Positions 1 through 6,180 of a stretch of DNA of 8,220 bases are shown here, one piece after another. Made by a program: the position numbers and the translations under genes. This stretch comes from Gammaproteobacteria bacterium (GTDB taxonomy: Bacteria; Pseudomonadota; Gammaproteobacteria; Burkholderiales; Thiobacillaceae). The stretch lies in the NCBI GenBank assembly GCA_018820745.1, contig JAHJNP010000188.1, positions 1 through 8,220 on the forward strand. The letters run 5' to 3'. Position 1 is the stretch's first letter; each line of letters starts with the position of its first letter. The notes beneath the pieces were generated by a model, which made no database searches, was not told the origin of the DNA, and saw only the letters and a list, made by a program, of their open reading frames with translations.

Positions 1-510
1 CAGCAGGATGCCTGCTTCGTGCACGGACTGGATGAGTTCCTGCAGTCCTGCGCCGAGATGGAAGCGCCGTTTGCCGACTGGGTGCGCGAGACCGACCAGT
101 TCATCCTGTCGGATCATCCGGAATCGATGGAGACTTTCCGCAGGCGCTTGCGTGCCGAGCTGAAGCCTGCACTGAAACCCGGCTTCAATGCGATCGCAGC
201 CGTGAACAGTCCGATGCAATGCATGATGAAGGAGGTGTGTGCACAGTGCCTGTGCCGTCATGTGGACAGCACGACCGGCGAGCCATCCAAATTTGTCTTT
301 TCCTGCTTCAACCAGCATCAACCCCTGTTCGAGCTCGACTTCGCGAACCTGCAGGCGCGCCAGGGACAAAACAGCGTTCAGGAGAAAATATCCAATGCCT
401 GGCTAGCCTATCTTATGGATGGAAAGCAGGAGGACGTTGACGCGGATCAGGCGTGCGCGGGATGCTGTGAAGCGGCCGGTGCGCCTGTGGGGGAAGGCGA
501 AGCAACATAA
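1..510 (+). CDS. C-terminal part of a PyrK-like iron-sulfur/FAD oxidoreductase (5' truncated by window)
   Basis: Reading frame 1 is open from the first base to a TAA at 508-510, so the gene begins before the window; the in-frame GTG at 19 is not needed as a start. The readable 169 residues contain a cysteine cluster, with C-x5-C-x2-C-x-C at window codons 74, 80, 83 and 85 and a further Cys at codon 102 followed by a short acidic and aromatic stretch. This resembles the [2Fe-2S] cysteine pattern at the C-terminus of PyrK-type electron-transfer subunits (C-x4-C-x2-C-xn-C), where electrons pass between FAD/NAD(P)H and an Fe-S centre. A second small Cys group (CAGCC) lies near the C-terminus. The flavin and NAD domains would be upstream, so the specific enzyme cannot be named. 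It converges on the DCC-family gene with a 41-nt gap. The coding call is firm; the family call is moderate. Confidence 0.6.
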   Translation, partial: QQDACFVHGLDEFLQSCAEMEAPFADWVRETDQFILSDHPESMETFRRRLRAELKPALKPGFNAIAAVNSPMQCMMKEVCAQCLCRHVDSTTGEPSKFVFSCFNQHQPLFELDFANLQARQGQNSVQEKISNAWLAYLMDGKQEDVDADQACAGCCEAAGAPVGEGEAT

Positions 511-551
511 AGCCCGAAGTCTCCGGGTCCGTCCATCCTCGAAGGGGTGCC

Positions 552-959
552 TTATTTGAACCGGGTGTTGTCAGGCAGGGGGCAGGCGCCCGCATCCTTG
601 CGCCACAGTCGGCGCACCTTCAGAAACCCCCGGTAGCCCCATTCCAGTCCGTGCACGACGCCCGGCAGCGCAGCCACGCGGCCGGCCAGGCGAAACGCCG
701 GCAACGCCTGCCACAGCGCGGCGAATGCCCGCGCGCCCGACTCCAGATGGCCATCCGGCCTGCGTGCGTGCAGGCGGGCCGTGGCCGCCGCGCGGCTCAA
801 ACCAGATCCCAGCTCCTCATCTGTGCAGTGCGCCAGGTTGACCCAGCGAATGCGTCCGGCACCGCGCCGGCGCTGGTAGAAGCCGATCTCGCGCGTGCAC
901 ACCGGGCAGCCGCCGTCGTAATACACGGTGAGCAGGGGCGCGGTCTCTGAATTCATCAT
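552..959 (-). CDS. DCC family (DUF393) thiol-disulfide oxidoreductase-like protein
   Basis: A 135-residue protein. Its N-terminus carries the family hallmark YYDGGCPVC (Asp15, Cys18, Cys21), a thioredoxin-like CxxC after a beta strand, followed by a helix with conserved R and F. The length is normal for DUF393 proteins (about 110-150 aa). The family is predicted to do dithiol redox chemistry from the conserved D-G-x-C-x-x-C motif, but substrates are mostly unknown. No signal peptide or convincing membrane helix is seen, so it is probably cytoplasmic. Two adjacent ATGs (957-959 and 954-956) are possible starts; the bases upstream are pyrimidine-rich on the coding strand and give no Shine-Dalgarno site, so the exact start is uncertain. 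It is divergent from the marR operon, and the operator there is about 80 bp upstream of this start. Shared control is possible but not shown. Confidence 0.85.
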   Translation of the reverse strand: MMNSETAPLLTVYYDGGCPVCTREIGFYQRRRGAGRIRWVNLAHCTDEELGSGLSRAAATARLHARRPDGHLESGARAFAALWQALPAFRLAGRVAALPGVVHGLEWGYRGFLKVRRLWRKDAGACPLPDNTRFK

Positions 960-1032
960 GGGAGGGGGTTGCCTGTCTGTGAGGATGCCTGTTCGAGTCG
1001 TCAGGACTGGATTGGGTTCATCAAAAAAATTC

Positions 1033-1061
1033 TTGACAATGGTTCTAACACGAACTAAATT
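1033..1061 (+). promoter_or_regulatory. Sigma70-type promoter of the marR-cybB-yceI operon
   Basis: A perfect -35 hexamer TTGACA lies at 1033-1038. After a 17-bp spacer comes TAAATT at 1056-1061, matching 4 of 6 bases of the -10 consensus. Transcription would start near 1068. The spacer, -10 box and start point all fall inside the long palindrome at 1042-1077, as expected for a repressor-blocked promoter. Confidence 0.75.
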
Positions 1062-1077
1062 TGGTTCGTGTTAGAAC
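1042..1077 (+). promoter_or_regulatory. Nested palindromic operator, probably for the adjacent MarR regulator
   Basis: Two perfect 14-bp inverted arms, GTTCTAACACGAAC (1042-1055) and GTTCGTGTTAGAAC (1064-1077), flank an 8-bp centre. Across all 36 bp, 17 of 18 base pairs obey the dyad; only T1056/G1063 breaks it. Each arm is itself a pseudo-palindrome, GTTC-N6-GAAC, and the arms repeat at 22 bp, about two helical turns. This geometry suits two dimers side by side on one DNA face. MarR proteins usually autoregulate through such sites at their own promoter. The binding protein is inferred from adjacency. Confidence 0.8.
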
Positions 1078-1091
1078 TAGATGAGCGCGCG

Positions 1092-1532
1092 ATGACCGAG
1101 CCAACCGATTTCATGCCGACCGTACAAGCCCTGGTGCAGTGCTACCAGGCGTTCGAGGCATACTCCGCCGCGGACATCCGCGCGCTGGGGCTGACGCCGC
1201 CGCAGTTCGATATCGTCGCCACGCTCGGCAACACGCCGGGCATGACCGCCACCGAGCTCGGCGATAAGACCCTCATCACCAAGGGCACGCTCACCGGCGT
1301 GGTCGATCGCCTGGCCGATCGCGGCTGGGCCGAGCGCGTCGCGCACGGCAGCGACCGCCGCTGCCAGATCGTCCGCCTGACGAAGTCCGGCGAGGCCCTG
1401 TTCGCCAAGGTTTTCCCCGCGCACATGGCGCATCTGGCCGCGTGCTTTTCCGGCGCGAGCGCGGCCGAACACACGCGCTGGCAGGCCGCCCTGCGTTCGC
1501 TGGAGCAGGCGTTCAGGAAGGGGGGCGCGTGA
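1092..1532 (+). CDS. MarR family winged-helix transcriptional regulator
   Basis: A 146-residue protein, typical MarR length. After an N-terminal dimerisation helix region (about 8-32), residues 36-75 hold helices with the recognition motif TATELGDKTLITKGTLTGVV, then a wing with the conserved D88-R89-R90 and a C-terminal LTKSGEALF plus long helix, all standard for MarR dimers. It should bind the palindrome just upstream and be released by a small ligand or oxidation; a Cys at 91 next to the wing and Cys17 are possible sensors, which is speculation. The first in-frame ATG (1092) is taken as start although its Shine-Dalgarno match is poor. An in-frame GTG at 1068 lies six bases after the -10 box and could be a leaderless start adding eight residues. 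The stop overlaps the next gene's GTG by 4 nt (GTGA), indicating translational coupling with cytochrome b561. Confidence 0.9.
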   Translation: MTEPTDFMPTVQALVQCYQAFEAYSAADIRALGLTPPQFDIVATLGNTPGMTATELGDKTLITKGTLTGVVDRLADRGWAERVAHGSDRRCQIVRLTKSGEALFAKVFPAHMAHLAACFSGASAAEHTRWQAALRSLEQAFRKGGA

Positions 1533-2077
1533 GCGCCGTGATGCGTTATTCGACTCCGGCCATCGTGCTGCACTGGCTGGTGGCGTTGCTGATCTTCGCG
1601 ACGTTTCCGCTCGGCCTCTATATGGTCGACCTGCCGCTGTCGCCCGACAAGCTGAAGCTCTACAGTTACCACAAATGGATCGGCGTCAGCGTGTTCCTGC
1701 TGGTGACGATCCGCCTCGGCTGGCGGCTGACGCACACGCCGCCGGCGCTGCCGGACGGAATCGCCGCGTGGCAGCGCCGCGCCAGCGCCGTGACGCACGG
1801 CCTCTTGTATGGGCTGATGGTCGCGATCCCGTTGTCAGGCTGGCTGATGAGTTCGGCCAAGGGCTTCCAGATCGTGTGGTTCGGCGTGCTGCCGCTGCCC
1901 GACCTGCTCGAAAAAAACCGCGAACTGGGCGAGCTGCTCGCCGGGGTGCACAAGGCGCTGAACTTCACGCTGCTGGGCCTGGTCATCCTGCATGTGGGTG
2001 CGGCACTCAAACACCATTTCATCGAACGCCAGCCCTTCCTGCAGCGCATGGGCTGGAACAGAAAGGCACGCACATGA
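1529..2077 (+). CDS. Cytochrome b561 family membrane protein (CybB/YceJ-like)
   Basis: A 182-residue integral membrane protein with four hydrophobic helices (about 12-32, 48-66, 85-105 and 143-161). His15, His48, His141 and His155 sit where bacterial di-heme b561 proteins place their four heme ligands. The N-terminal RYSTPAIVLHW and central YHKWIGV stretches are family hallmarks. E. coli CybB is a quinol:superoxide-type oxidoreductase; YceJ is the homologue encoded beside yceI. The GTG at 1529 is chosen because it overlaps the marR stop (GTGA) and has a strong purine site (AGGAAGGGGGG, 1515-1525); ATG 1541 is an alternative. It ends in an ATGA overlap with the first yceI gene. The b561-YceI pairing is well known and suggests electron exchange at the membrane linked to a periplasmic lipid or quinone carrier, but that link is an inference. 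Confidence 0.92.
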   Translation: MSAVMRYSTPAIVLHWLVALLIFATFPLGLYMVDLPLSPDKLKLYSYHKWIGVSVFLLVTIRLGWRLTHTPPALPDGIAAWQRRASAVTHGLLYGLMVAIPLSGWLMSSAKGFQIVWFGVLPLPDLLEKNRELGELLAGVHKALNFTLLGLVILHVGAALKHHFIERQPFLQRMGWNRKART

Positions 2078-2634
2078 AACAGCATCTGCCCTTGTTGGCC
2101 TTGCTTGCGCTGCTCACCGCGCCGATGGCACATGCAGTGGAATACCGCACGGTGCTGCCGAAGCAGAGCACCATCCACTTCGAATTCCGCCAGATGGGCG
2201 TGCCGGTGAAAGGCGGCTTCAAGCGCTTCAGCACCGAAATGGCGTTTGACCCGGCCAGGCCCGAGGCTGCCCGCGCGTCGATCGAGATCGATCTGGCCAG
2301 CATCGATGCCGGCTCGCCCGAGGCCGACGACGAGTCGGCCGGCAAGTTGTGGTTCAACCGTAGCGCATATCCGAAGGCGACCTTCGTCTCCAGCCGGATC
2401 CGCGCGCTGGGCAGCAACCGCTACGAGATGCGCGGCACCCTCACGCTCAAGGGCAGGAGCCGCGAGATAGTCGTGCCGGTGACCTACACGCCCGGCGGGA
2501 GCGCCGCCATCTTCGAAGGTGGCTTCGTCCTCAAACGTCTGGATTTCGGCATCGGCGAAGGCATGTGGGCCGACATTGCCACCGTCGCCAACGACGTCCA
2601 GGTGAAATTCCGCATTGCCGCAACTGGCAACTAA
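2074..2634 (+). CDS. yceI: YceI family periplasmic lipocalin-like protein, copy 1
   Basis: A 186-residue precursor with a Sec signal peptide (KQH n-region, Leu/Ala-rich core, likely cleavage after AHA at 21). The mature part shows the YceI pattern: IHFEFRQMGVPVKGGF (34-49), a Ser-Ile-Glu-Ile-Asp-Leu strand (69-74), FNRSAYPKATFVS (94-106), GTLTLKGRSREIVVPV (121-136) and FVLKRLDFGIG (151-161). YceI proteins form an extended beta-barrel that holds a polyisoprenoid chain; a ubiquinone-like ligand would suit the coupled cytochrome b561. The start is set by the ATGA overlap with the b561 gene and an AAAGG ribosome site at 2062-2066. Unlike the two following copies, the mature protein has no cysteine and belongs to a different YceI subgroup, so it is not a recent duplicate of them. 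The physiological role remains inferred. Confidence 0.92.
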   Translation: MKQHLPLLALLALLTAPMAHAVEYRTVLPKQSTIHFEFRQMGVPVKGGFKRFSTEMAFDPARPEAARASIEIDLASIDAGSPEADDESAGKLWFNRSAYPKATFVSSRIRALGSNRYEMRGTLTLKGRSREIVVPVTYTPGGSAAIFEGGFVLKRLDFGIGEGMWADIATVANDVQVKFRIAATGN

Positions 2635-2662
2635 CCCGCTGTTCATTCCTCAAGGAGTCCTT

Positions 2663-3244
2663 ATGAAACGTCTCGCGCTCTTCACCGCAGTTGCCGCCTT
2701 TTCCGCCGCCGCCCAGGCCGCGCCGGTCACCTACGTCATCGACAACAGCCACACTTATCCGCATTTCAGCTACAACCACCTGGGTTTCTCCAACCAGACC
2801 CACAAGTTCGACAAAACCAGCGGCAAGGTGGTGCTCGACCGCGTCGGGAAAGCCGGTTCGGTTGCCGTGGTCATCGACGCCACCTCGGTCAACACCGGGC
2901 ATGCGCTGTTCAACGAGCACCTCCAGTCCGCTGACTTTTTCGACACCGCCAGGCACCCGACCATCACCTTCACGTCCAGCAAGATGGCTTTCAGGGGCTA
3001 CCAGCCGGTGAGCCTGGTGGGTGACCTGACCATCAAGGGCGTGACCCGTCCGGTGACGCTCACCCTTACCCATTTCAAGTGCCAGCCGCATCCGATGCTG
3101 AAGGTGGAAGCCTGCGGCGCCAACGCGTCCACCCAGGTCAAGCGCTCCGAGTTCAACATGGGCAAGAACGTGCCTTTTGTCAGCGACGAGGTCACGCTGA
3201 CCCTGGCGATCGAAGCGGTCAAGGAACAACCGGCTGCGCAATAA
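2663..3244 (+). CDS. yceI: YceI family periplasmic protein, copy 2
   Basis: A 193-residue precursor. ATG 2663 follows an AAGGAG ribosome site (2652-2657) at good spacing and starts a clear signal peptide (MKR, Ala/Phe core, cleavage after AQA at 19). YceI features follow: YVIDNSHTYPHFSYNHLGFS (24-43), VVIDATSVNTGH (69-80), DFFDTARHPTITFTS (91-105), DLTIKGVTRPVTLTL (121-135) and a C-terminal RSEFNMGK. Cys140 and Cys151 bracket a short insertion and recur in copy 3; a periplasmic disulfide is likely, although not proven. The gap from copy 1 is only 28 nt with no terminator seen, so it is probably the fourth gene of the marR operon. A lipid or isoprenoid carrier role is inferred from the family. 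No convincing terminator follows the stop. Confidence 0.93.
   Translation: MKRLALFTAVAAFSAAAQAAPVTYVIDNSHTYPHFSYNHLGFSNQTHKFDKTSGKVVLDRVGKAGSVAVVIDATSVNTGHALFNEHLQSADFFDTARHPTITFTSSKMAFRGYQPVSLVGDLTIKGVTRPVTLTLTHFKCQPHPMLKVEACGANASTQVKRSEFNMGKNVPFVSDEVTLTLAIEAVKEQPAAQ
2729..2754 (+). repeat. Exact 26-bp direct repeat within yceI copy 2 (partner at 3662-3687)
   Basis: The 26 bases coding for TYVIDNSHT in copy 2 recur identically at 3662-3687 in copy 3. The genes also share near-identical DNA over the signal-peptide end and the TIKGVTRPVTL segment. This shows paralogy by tandem duplication, with conserved codon use in these segments; it is not a mobile-element repeat. Confidence 0.8.
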
Positions 3245-3402
3245 GCGAGCATTGCTGAGGGGGCCTGCATGTGCGGGCACATCAATCCTTGGCACTACAC
3301 ATGGCCCTGTTCCAGGCATGGGTTGTCGGAAGGTCGCCAGTTCGACGCAGCTTGTTGGATTTCCATCAGCTTGCGCCTGTTTTCAATAAACGTTTGGGTA
3401 AT

Positions 3403-3431
3403 TAGAAAAAGATAAGGTACTGTTTTATAAG
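3403..3431 (+). promoter_or_regulatory. Candidate promoter for yceI copy 3
   Basis: Within the AT-rich stretch, TAGAAA (3403-3408, 4 of 6 to the -35 consensus) is followed 17 bp later by TATAAG (3426-3431, 5 of 6 to the -10). Start of transcription would be near 3438, giving a leader of about 150 nt. AT-rich DNA yields such matches easily, so this is tentative. Confidence 0.4.
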
Positions 3432-3443
3432 ATTATTTTTTAT

Positions 3444-3562
3444 GCCGTCTTTTGGGTGGACGGCGTGGCATAGCAGTTGCAAGCAGTTTGCACTGCTCCT
3501 TGAGGTAAGCAACAGCTCAGGAGTTGTCTGGCGGCATTACCGCCCGGCAGAAAGTATCCGGG
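3444..3562 (+). promoter_or_regulatory. Hairpin-rich putative 5' leader of yceI copy 3
   Basis: Four short perfect stems are visible: GCCGTC/GACGGC (3444-3449 with 3459-3464), AGCAGT/ACTGCT around a TTGC tetraloop (3482-3497), GGCGG/CCGCC (3530-3534 with 3540-3544) and CCCGG/CCGGG (3543-3547 with 3558-3562). The last two share bases 3543-3544, so they cannot both form fully. AGCAGT also occurs at 3472-3477, offering an alternative partner for ACTGCT. A weaker AAAGT/ACTTT pair (3551-3555 with 3574-3578) ends beside the AAGGAG ribosome site. Alternative structures in a leader can control expression, but this matches no riboswitch class I recognise. Confidence 0.35.
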
Positions 3563-3589
3563 TGTTTGCTGGCACTTTAAGGAGCTCAA

Positions 3590-4198
3590 ATGATACGTCT
3601 TGATCATGTCACGCTGGCCGCGCTTTTTGCCTTTTCCGCCGCCGCTCAGGCTGCGCCGGAAACCTACGTCATCGACAACAGCCACACCTCGTCCCAGTTC
3701 AGCTATCGCGCTCTGGGGCTGTCGAATCAAACGCACCGATTCGAAAAAATAAGCGGCAGGGTGGTGTTCGACTCTGCGGCCAACACCGGCTCGGCCGATG
3801 TGATGATCGATGCCACCTCGGTGAACACCGGCAACAGTCTGTTGGACGACCATATTCAGACCCAGGATTTTTTCGATACCGCCAACCATCCGGCGATTAC
3901 CTTCAGATCCACCCAGATGACGCTTGATGGCGACGAACCGAGCATGTCGGGGAACCTCACGATCAAGGGTGTGACCCGGCCGGTGACGCTTGCCATCACC
4001 CATTTTCAGTGCATGCAGGATCCCGTATTCAAGATGGACGCCTGCGGGGCCAATGCGACGGTCACGATCAAGCGGTCGGACTTCAATATGGGCAAGCATG
4101 CGTTCATCGTTAGCAACGACATCACGCTGAATCTGGCGATCAAGGCAGTCAAGGCACAGCCGGCCATGCAACTGGCCAGCCGCGATCCCGCCTGGTAA
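3590..4198 (+). CDS. yceI: YceI family periplasmic protein, copy 3
   Basis: A 202-residue precursor and a close paralogue of copy 2 (by eye well over half the mature residues identical). ATG 3590 follows AAGGAG at 3579-3584. The signal peptide (cleavage after AQA at 21) has an unusually weak n-region, MIRLDHV, with an Asp. Matching YceI blocks are YVIDNSHTSSQFSYRALGLS (26-45), MIDATSVNTGN (72-82), DFFDTANHPAITF (93-105), NLTIKGVTRPVTL (122-134) and RSDFNMGKH (162-170). Cys141 and Cys152 align with the pair in copy 2. The C-terminus is about nine residues longer (MQLASRDPAW). It has its own upstream region with a possible promoter and structured leader, so it may be regulated apart from copies 1 and 2. 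The rlhA gene starts 38 nt downstream and might be partly read from here. Confidence 0.92.
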   Translation: MIRLDHVTLAALFAFSAAAQAAPETYVIDNSHTSSQFSYRALGLSNQTHRFEKISGRVVFDSAANTGSADVMIDATSVNTGNSLLDDHIQTQDFFDTANHPAITFRSTQMTLDGDEPSMSGNLTIKGVTRPVTLAITHFQCMQDPVFKMDACGANATVTIKRSDFNMGKHAFIVSNDITLNLAIKAVKAQPAMQLASRDPAW

Positions 4199-4204
4199 AA
4201 GCGC

Positions 4205-4210
4205 TAAAAT
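4205..4210 (+). promoter_or_regulatory. Possible -10 element upstream of rlhA
   Basis: TAAAAT matches 5 of 6 bases of the -10 consensus and lies just after the yceI stop, placing a start near 4217 and a leader of about 20 nt before the TTG start. No good -35 is found 17 bp upstream (GCGATC), so the support is modest. Confidence 0.35.
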
Positions 4211-4236
4211 GGTGTTTTGCTGGTCGGAACACCATC

Positions 4237-6180
4237 TTGCAACCCCACCAACTTGAATTGCTCGCGCCCGCGCGCGACGCCGACATCGGCATCGAAGCCG
4301 TCAACCACGGCGCCGATGCGGTGTATATCGGCGCGCCGTCGTTCGGCGCGCGCGCCTCGGCTTCCAACGACGTCGCCGATATCGCCCGGCTGGCGGATCA
4401 CGCGCACCGTTTCAATGCCCGCGTGTTCGTCACCCTCAACACCATCCTGCGCGATGACGAACTGGAGCCGGCGCGCCGACAGATCCGGCAGTTGTACGAC
4501 GCCGGCGTCGACGCGCTCATCATCCAGGACATGGGCCTGCTGGAGCTCGACCTGCCGCCGATCCAGCTGCACGCCAGCACCCAGACCGACATCCGCACGC
4601 CGGAAAAGGCCCGCTTCCTGCAGGACGTGGGATTGAGCCAGATCGTTCTGGCGCGCGAGCTCGATCTCGAACAGATTGCCGCCATCCGCGCCGCCACGCG
4701 CCCCGGAACTGTCCTGGAATTCTTCGTCCACGGCGCGCTGTGCGTCGCCTACAGCGGCCAGTGCTACATCAGCCATGCCCACAACGGACGCAGCGCCAAC
4801 CGCGGCGACTGCTCGCAGGCCTGCCGCCTGCCGTACCAGGTCACCGACATGGAAGGGCGCATCGTCGCGCACGACAAGCACGTGCTGTCGATGAAGGACA
4901 ACAACCAGAGCGACAACCTCGAGGCGCTGATCGACGCCGGCATCCGCAGCTTCAAGATCGAGGGCCGCTACAAGGACATGGGTTACGTGAAGAACATCAC
5001 CGCCCATTACCGCACCCTGCTCGACGAAATCATCGAGCGCCGCCCCGAGTTCGCGCGCGCATCCAGTGGCCGCACCACGTTTGCCTTCACGCCCGACCCC
5101 GAGCAGAACTTCAACCGCGAGTTCACCGACTACTTCGTCGGCGGCCGCAAGGAGGACATCGGCGCGTTCGACACGCCGAAGAATCCCGGCCTCTTGATCG
5201 GCTACGTCAGCAAGGTCGGCGACAAATGGGTCGAGCTGCAGACCGACTCGCTCGACATCGTGCTGAACAACGGCGACGGCCTGTGCTACTACACGCTGCA
5301 GAAGGACCTGACCGGCCTCGCGATCAACCGCGCCGAGAAGCAGGGCGCGGGCGTGTGGCGCGTGTTTCCGAAAGATCCGATGGCGGGCTTCAAGGACCTG
5401 CGCGCCGGCACGCTGGTCAACCGCAACCGCGACATGAACTGGACCCGCCTGCTCGACAAACCCTCCAGCGAGCGCCGCATCGGCGTGTGGCTGCGGCTGG
5501 AGGAGACCGACGCCGGATTGGCGCTGACGCTGACCGACGAGGACGGCCACAACGCCACGGTGGAGACGGCGCACAGTAAAGAGCCGGCCAGGGATGCGGC
5601 CAAAGCCGAGGCCACGCTGCGCGAGCATCTCGGCAAGCTCGGTGCCTCCCCGTTCGTGTCCATGGGAATCGCGCTTGAACTGACGCAGCCCTGGTTCGTG
5701 CCGGCATCTGTTCTCAACGCGCTGCGCCGCGATGCGGTCGCCGCGCTGGAGGCCACGCGGGCTGCGGCGTACCAGCGTCCGCCGCGCGCACAGGCGATCG
5801 AGCCGCCGGCGATCTATCCAGAGGACACGCTCTCCTATCTCGCCAACGTCTACAACCACAAGGCGCGCGACTTCTACGCCAGGCACGGCGTCAAGCTCAT
5901 CGCCGCAGCGTACGAGAGTCACGAGGAAACCGGCGAGGTCTCGCTGATGATCACCAAGCACTGCGTGCGCTATTCTCTGAGCCTGTGCCCCAAGCAGGCC
6001 AAGGGCGTCACCGGGGTGCAGGGCACCGTGCGTGCCGCGCCGCTGACGCTGATCAACGGCAGCGAAAAGCTCACCCTGCGCTTCGACTGCAAACCCTGTG
6101 AGATGCACGTGGTGGGGAAACTGAAACCGGCGGTCGCCAAGGCCGTCGCGCCGCTGACGTTCTACAAAACGCGTGGCTAG
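4237..6180 (+). CDS. rlhA: U32 family protein, 23S rRNA 5-hydroxycytidine C2501 synthase (RlhA/YdcP type)
   Basis: A 647-residue protein. Residues 1-280 are the U32 core: LELLAPARD, DAVYIGAPSFGARA (27-40), a TIM-barrel-like run with LHASTQTD (111-118), the U32 signature EFFVHGALCVAYSGQCYIS (161-179), then RSANRGDCSQACRLPY (185-200) and SFKIEGR (about 238). Cys169, Cys176, Cys192 and Cys196 are the four conserved cysteines, expected to hold an Fe-S cluster. A long C-terminal half (DUF3656-like) separates this from the shorter tRNA hydroxylase TrhP/YegQ (about 450 aa) and matches RlhA of about 650 aa. E. coli RlhA hydroxylates C2501 of 23S rRNA in an iron- and prephenate-dependent way, so the peptidase label is historical. 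The TTG at 4237 is the best start: it gives the expected MxxHQLELLAPA N-terminus and the ATG at 4209 is out of frame. The ribosome site is weak (CGGAA). The stop overlaps the opposing regulator's stop. Confidence 0.85.
   Translation: MQPHQLELLAPARDADIGIEAVNHGADAVYIGAPSFGARASASNDVADIARLADHAHRFNARVFVTLNTILRDDELEPARRQIRQLYDAGVDALIIQDMGLLELDLPPIQLHASTQTDIRTPEKARFLQDVGLSQIVLARELDLEQIAAIRAATRPGTVLEFFVHGALCVAYSGQCYISHAHNGRSANRGDCSQACRLPYQVTDMEGRIVAHDKHVLSMKDNNQSDNLEALIDAGIRSFKIEGRYKDMGYVKNITAHYRTLLDEIIERRPEFARASSGRTTFAFTPDPEQNFNREFTDYFVGGRKEDIGAFDTPKNPGLLIGYVSKVGDKWVELQTDSLDIVLNNGDGLCYYTLQKDLTGLAINRAEKQGAGVWRVFPKDPMAGFKDLRAGTLVNRNRDMNWTRLLDKPSSERRIGVWLRLEETDAGLALTLTDEDGHNATVETAHSKEPARDAAKAEATLREHLGKLGASPFVSMGIALELTQPWFVPASVLNALRRDAVAALEATRAAAYQRPPRAQAIEPPAIYPEDTLSYLANVYNHKARDFYARHGVKLIAAAYESHEETGEVSLMITKHCVRYSLSLCPKQAKGVTGVQGTVRAAPLTLINGSEKLTLRFDCKPCEMHVVGKLKPAVAKAVAPLTFYKTRG

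Larger units (their letters stand above)
3245..3589. other. 345-bp intergenic region between yceI copies 2 and 3
   Basis: No gene is supported here. The first half (3245-3380) has ordinary composition with only a weak hairpin at 3269-3282 and no U-tract, so no terminator is called for yceI copy 2. Bases 3381-3443 are clearly AT-richer than the rest of the window and contain a candidate promoter. The remainder, 3444-3589, is rich in short inverted repeats and probably forms the leader of yceI copy 3. A minus-strand frame running through it is the antisense shadow of copy 3. Confidence 0.7.

Noticed and set aside
513..527. Terminator hairpin between the oxidoreductase and DCC genes
   Set aside because: Only a 4-bp CCCG/CGGG stem with a 7-nt loop and no U-tract.
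1666..2646. Minus-strand frame (326 codons) opposite cytochrome b561 and yceI copy 1
   Set aside because: Antisense shadow of two well-supported genes, with no family resemblance or ribosome site.
3444..3464. Rho-independent terminator at the GCCGTC/GACGGC hairpin
   Set aside because: The T-run (3434-3441) precedes rather than follows the stem on the plus strand, and on the minus strand the following bases are A-rich, so neither orientation fits.
3245..3589. Remnant of another yceI copy or an insertion sequence between copies 2 and 3
   Set aside because: No YceI-like peptide in any frame, no terminal inverted repeats with target duplication and no transposase fragment could be found by eye.
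3440..4171. Minus-strand frame covering yceI copy 3 and its leader
   Set aside because: Most of it is the mirror of the YceI coding sequence; the rest is in the intergenic hairpin region, with no protein family signal.
4204..6108. Long minus-strand open frame (634 codons) opposite rlhA
   Set aside because: It lies antisense to a clear RlhA gene in high-GC DNA, its product has low-complexity Val/Ala/Arg/Gly composition and no recognisable domain.
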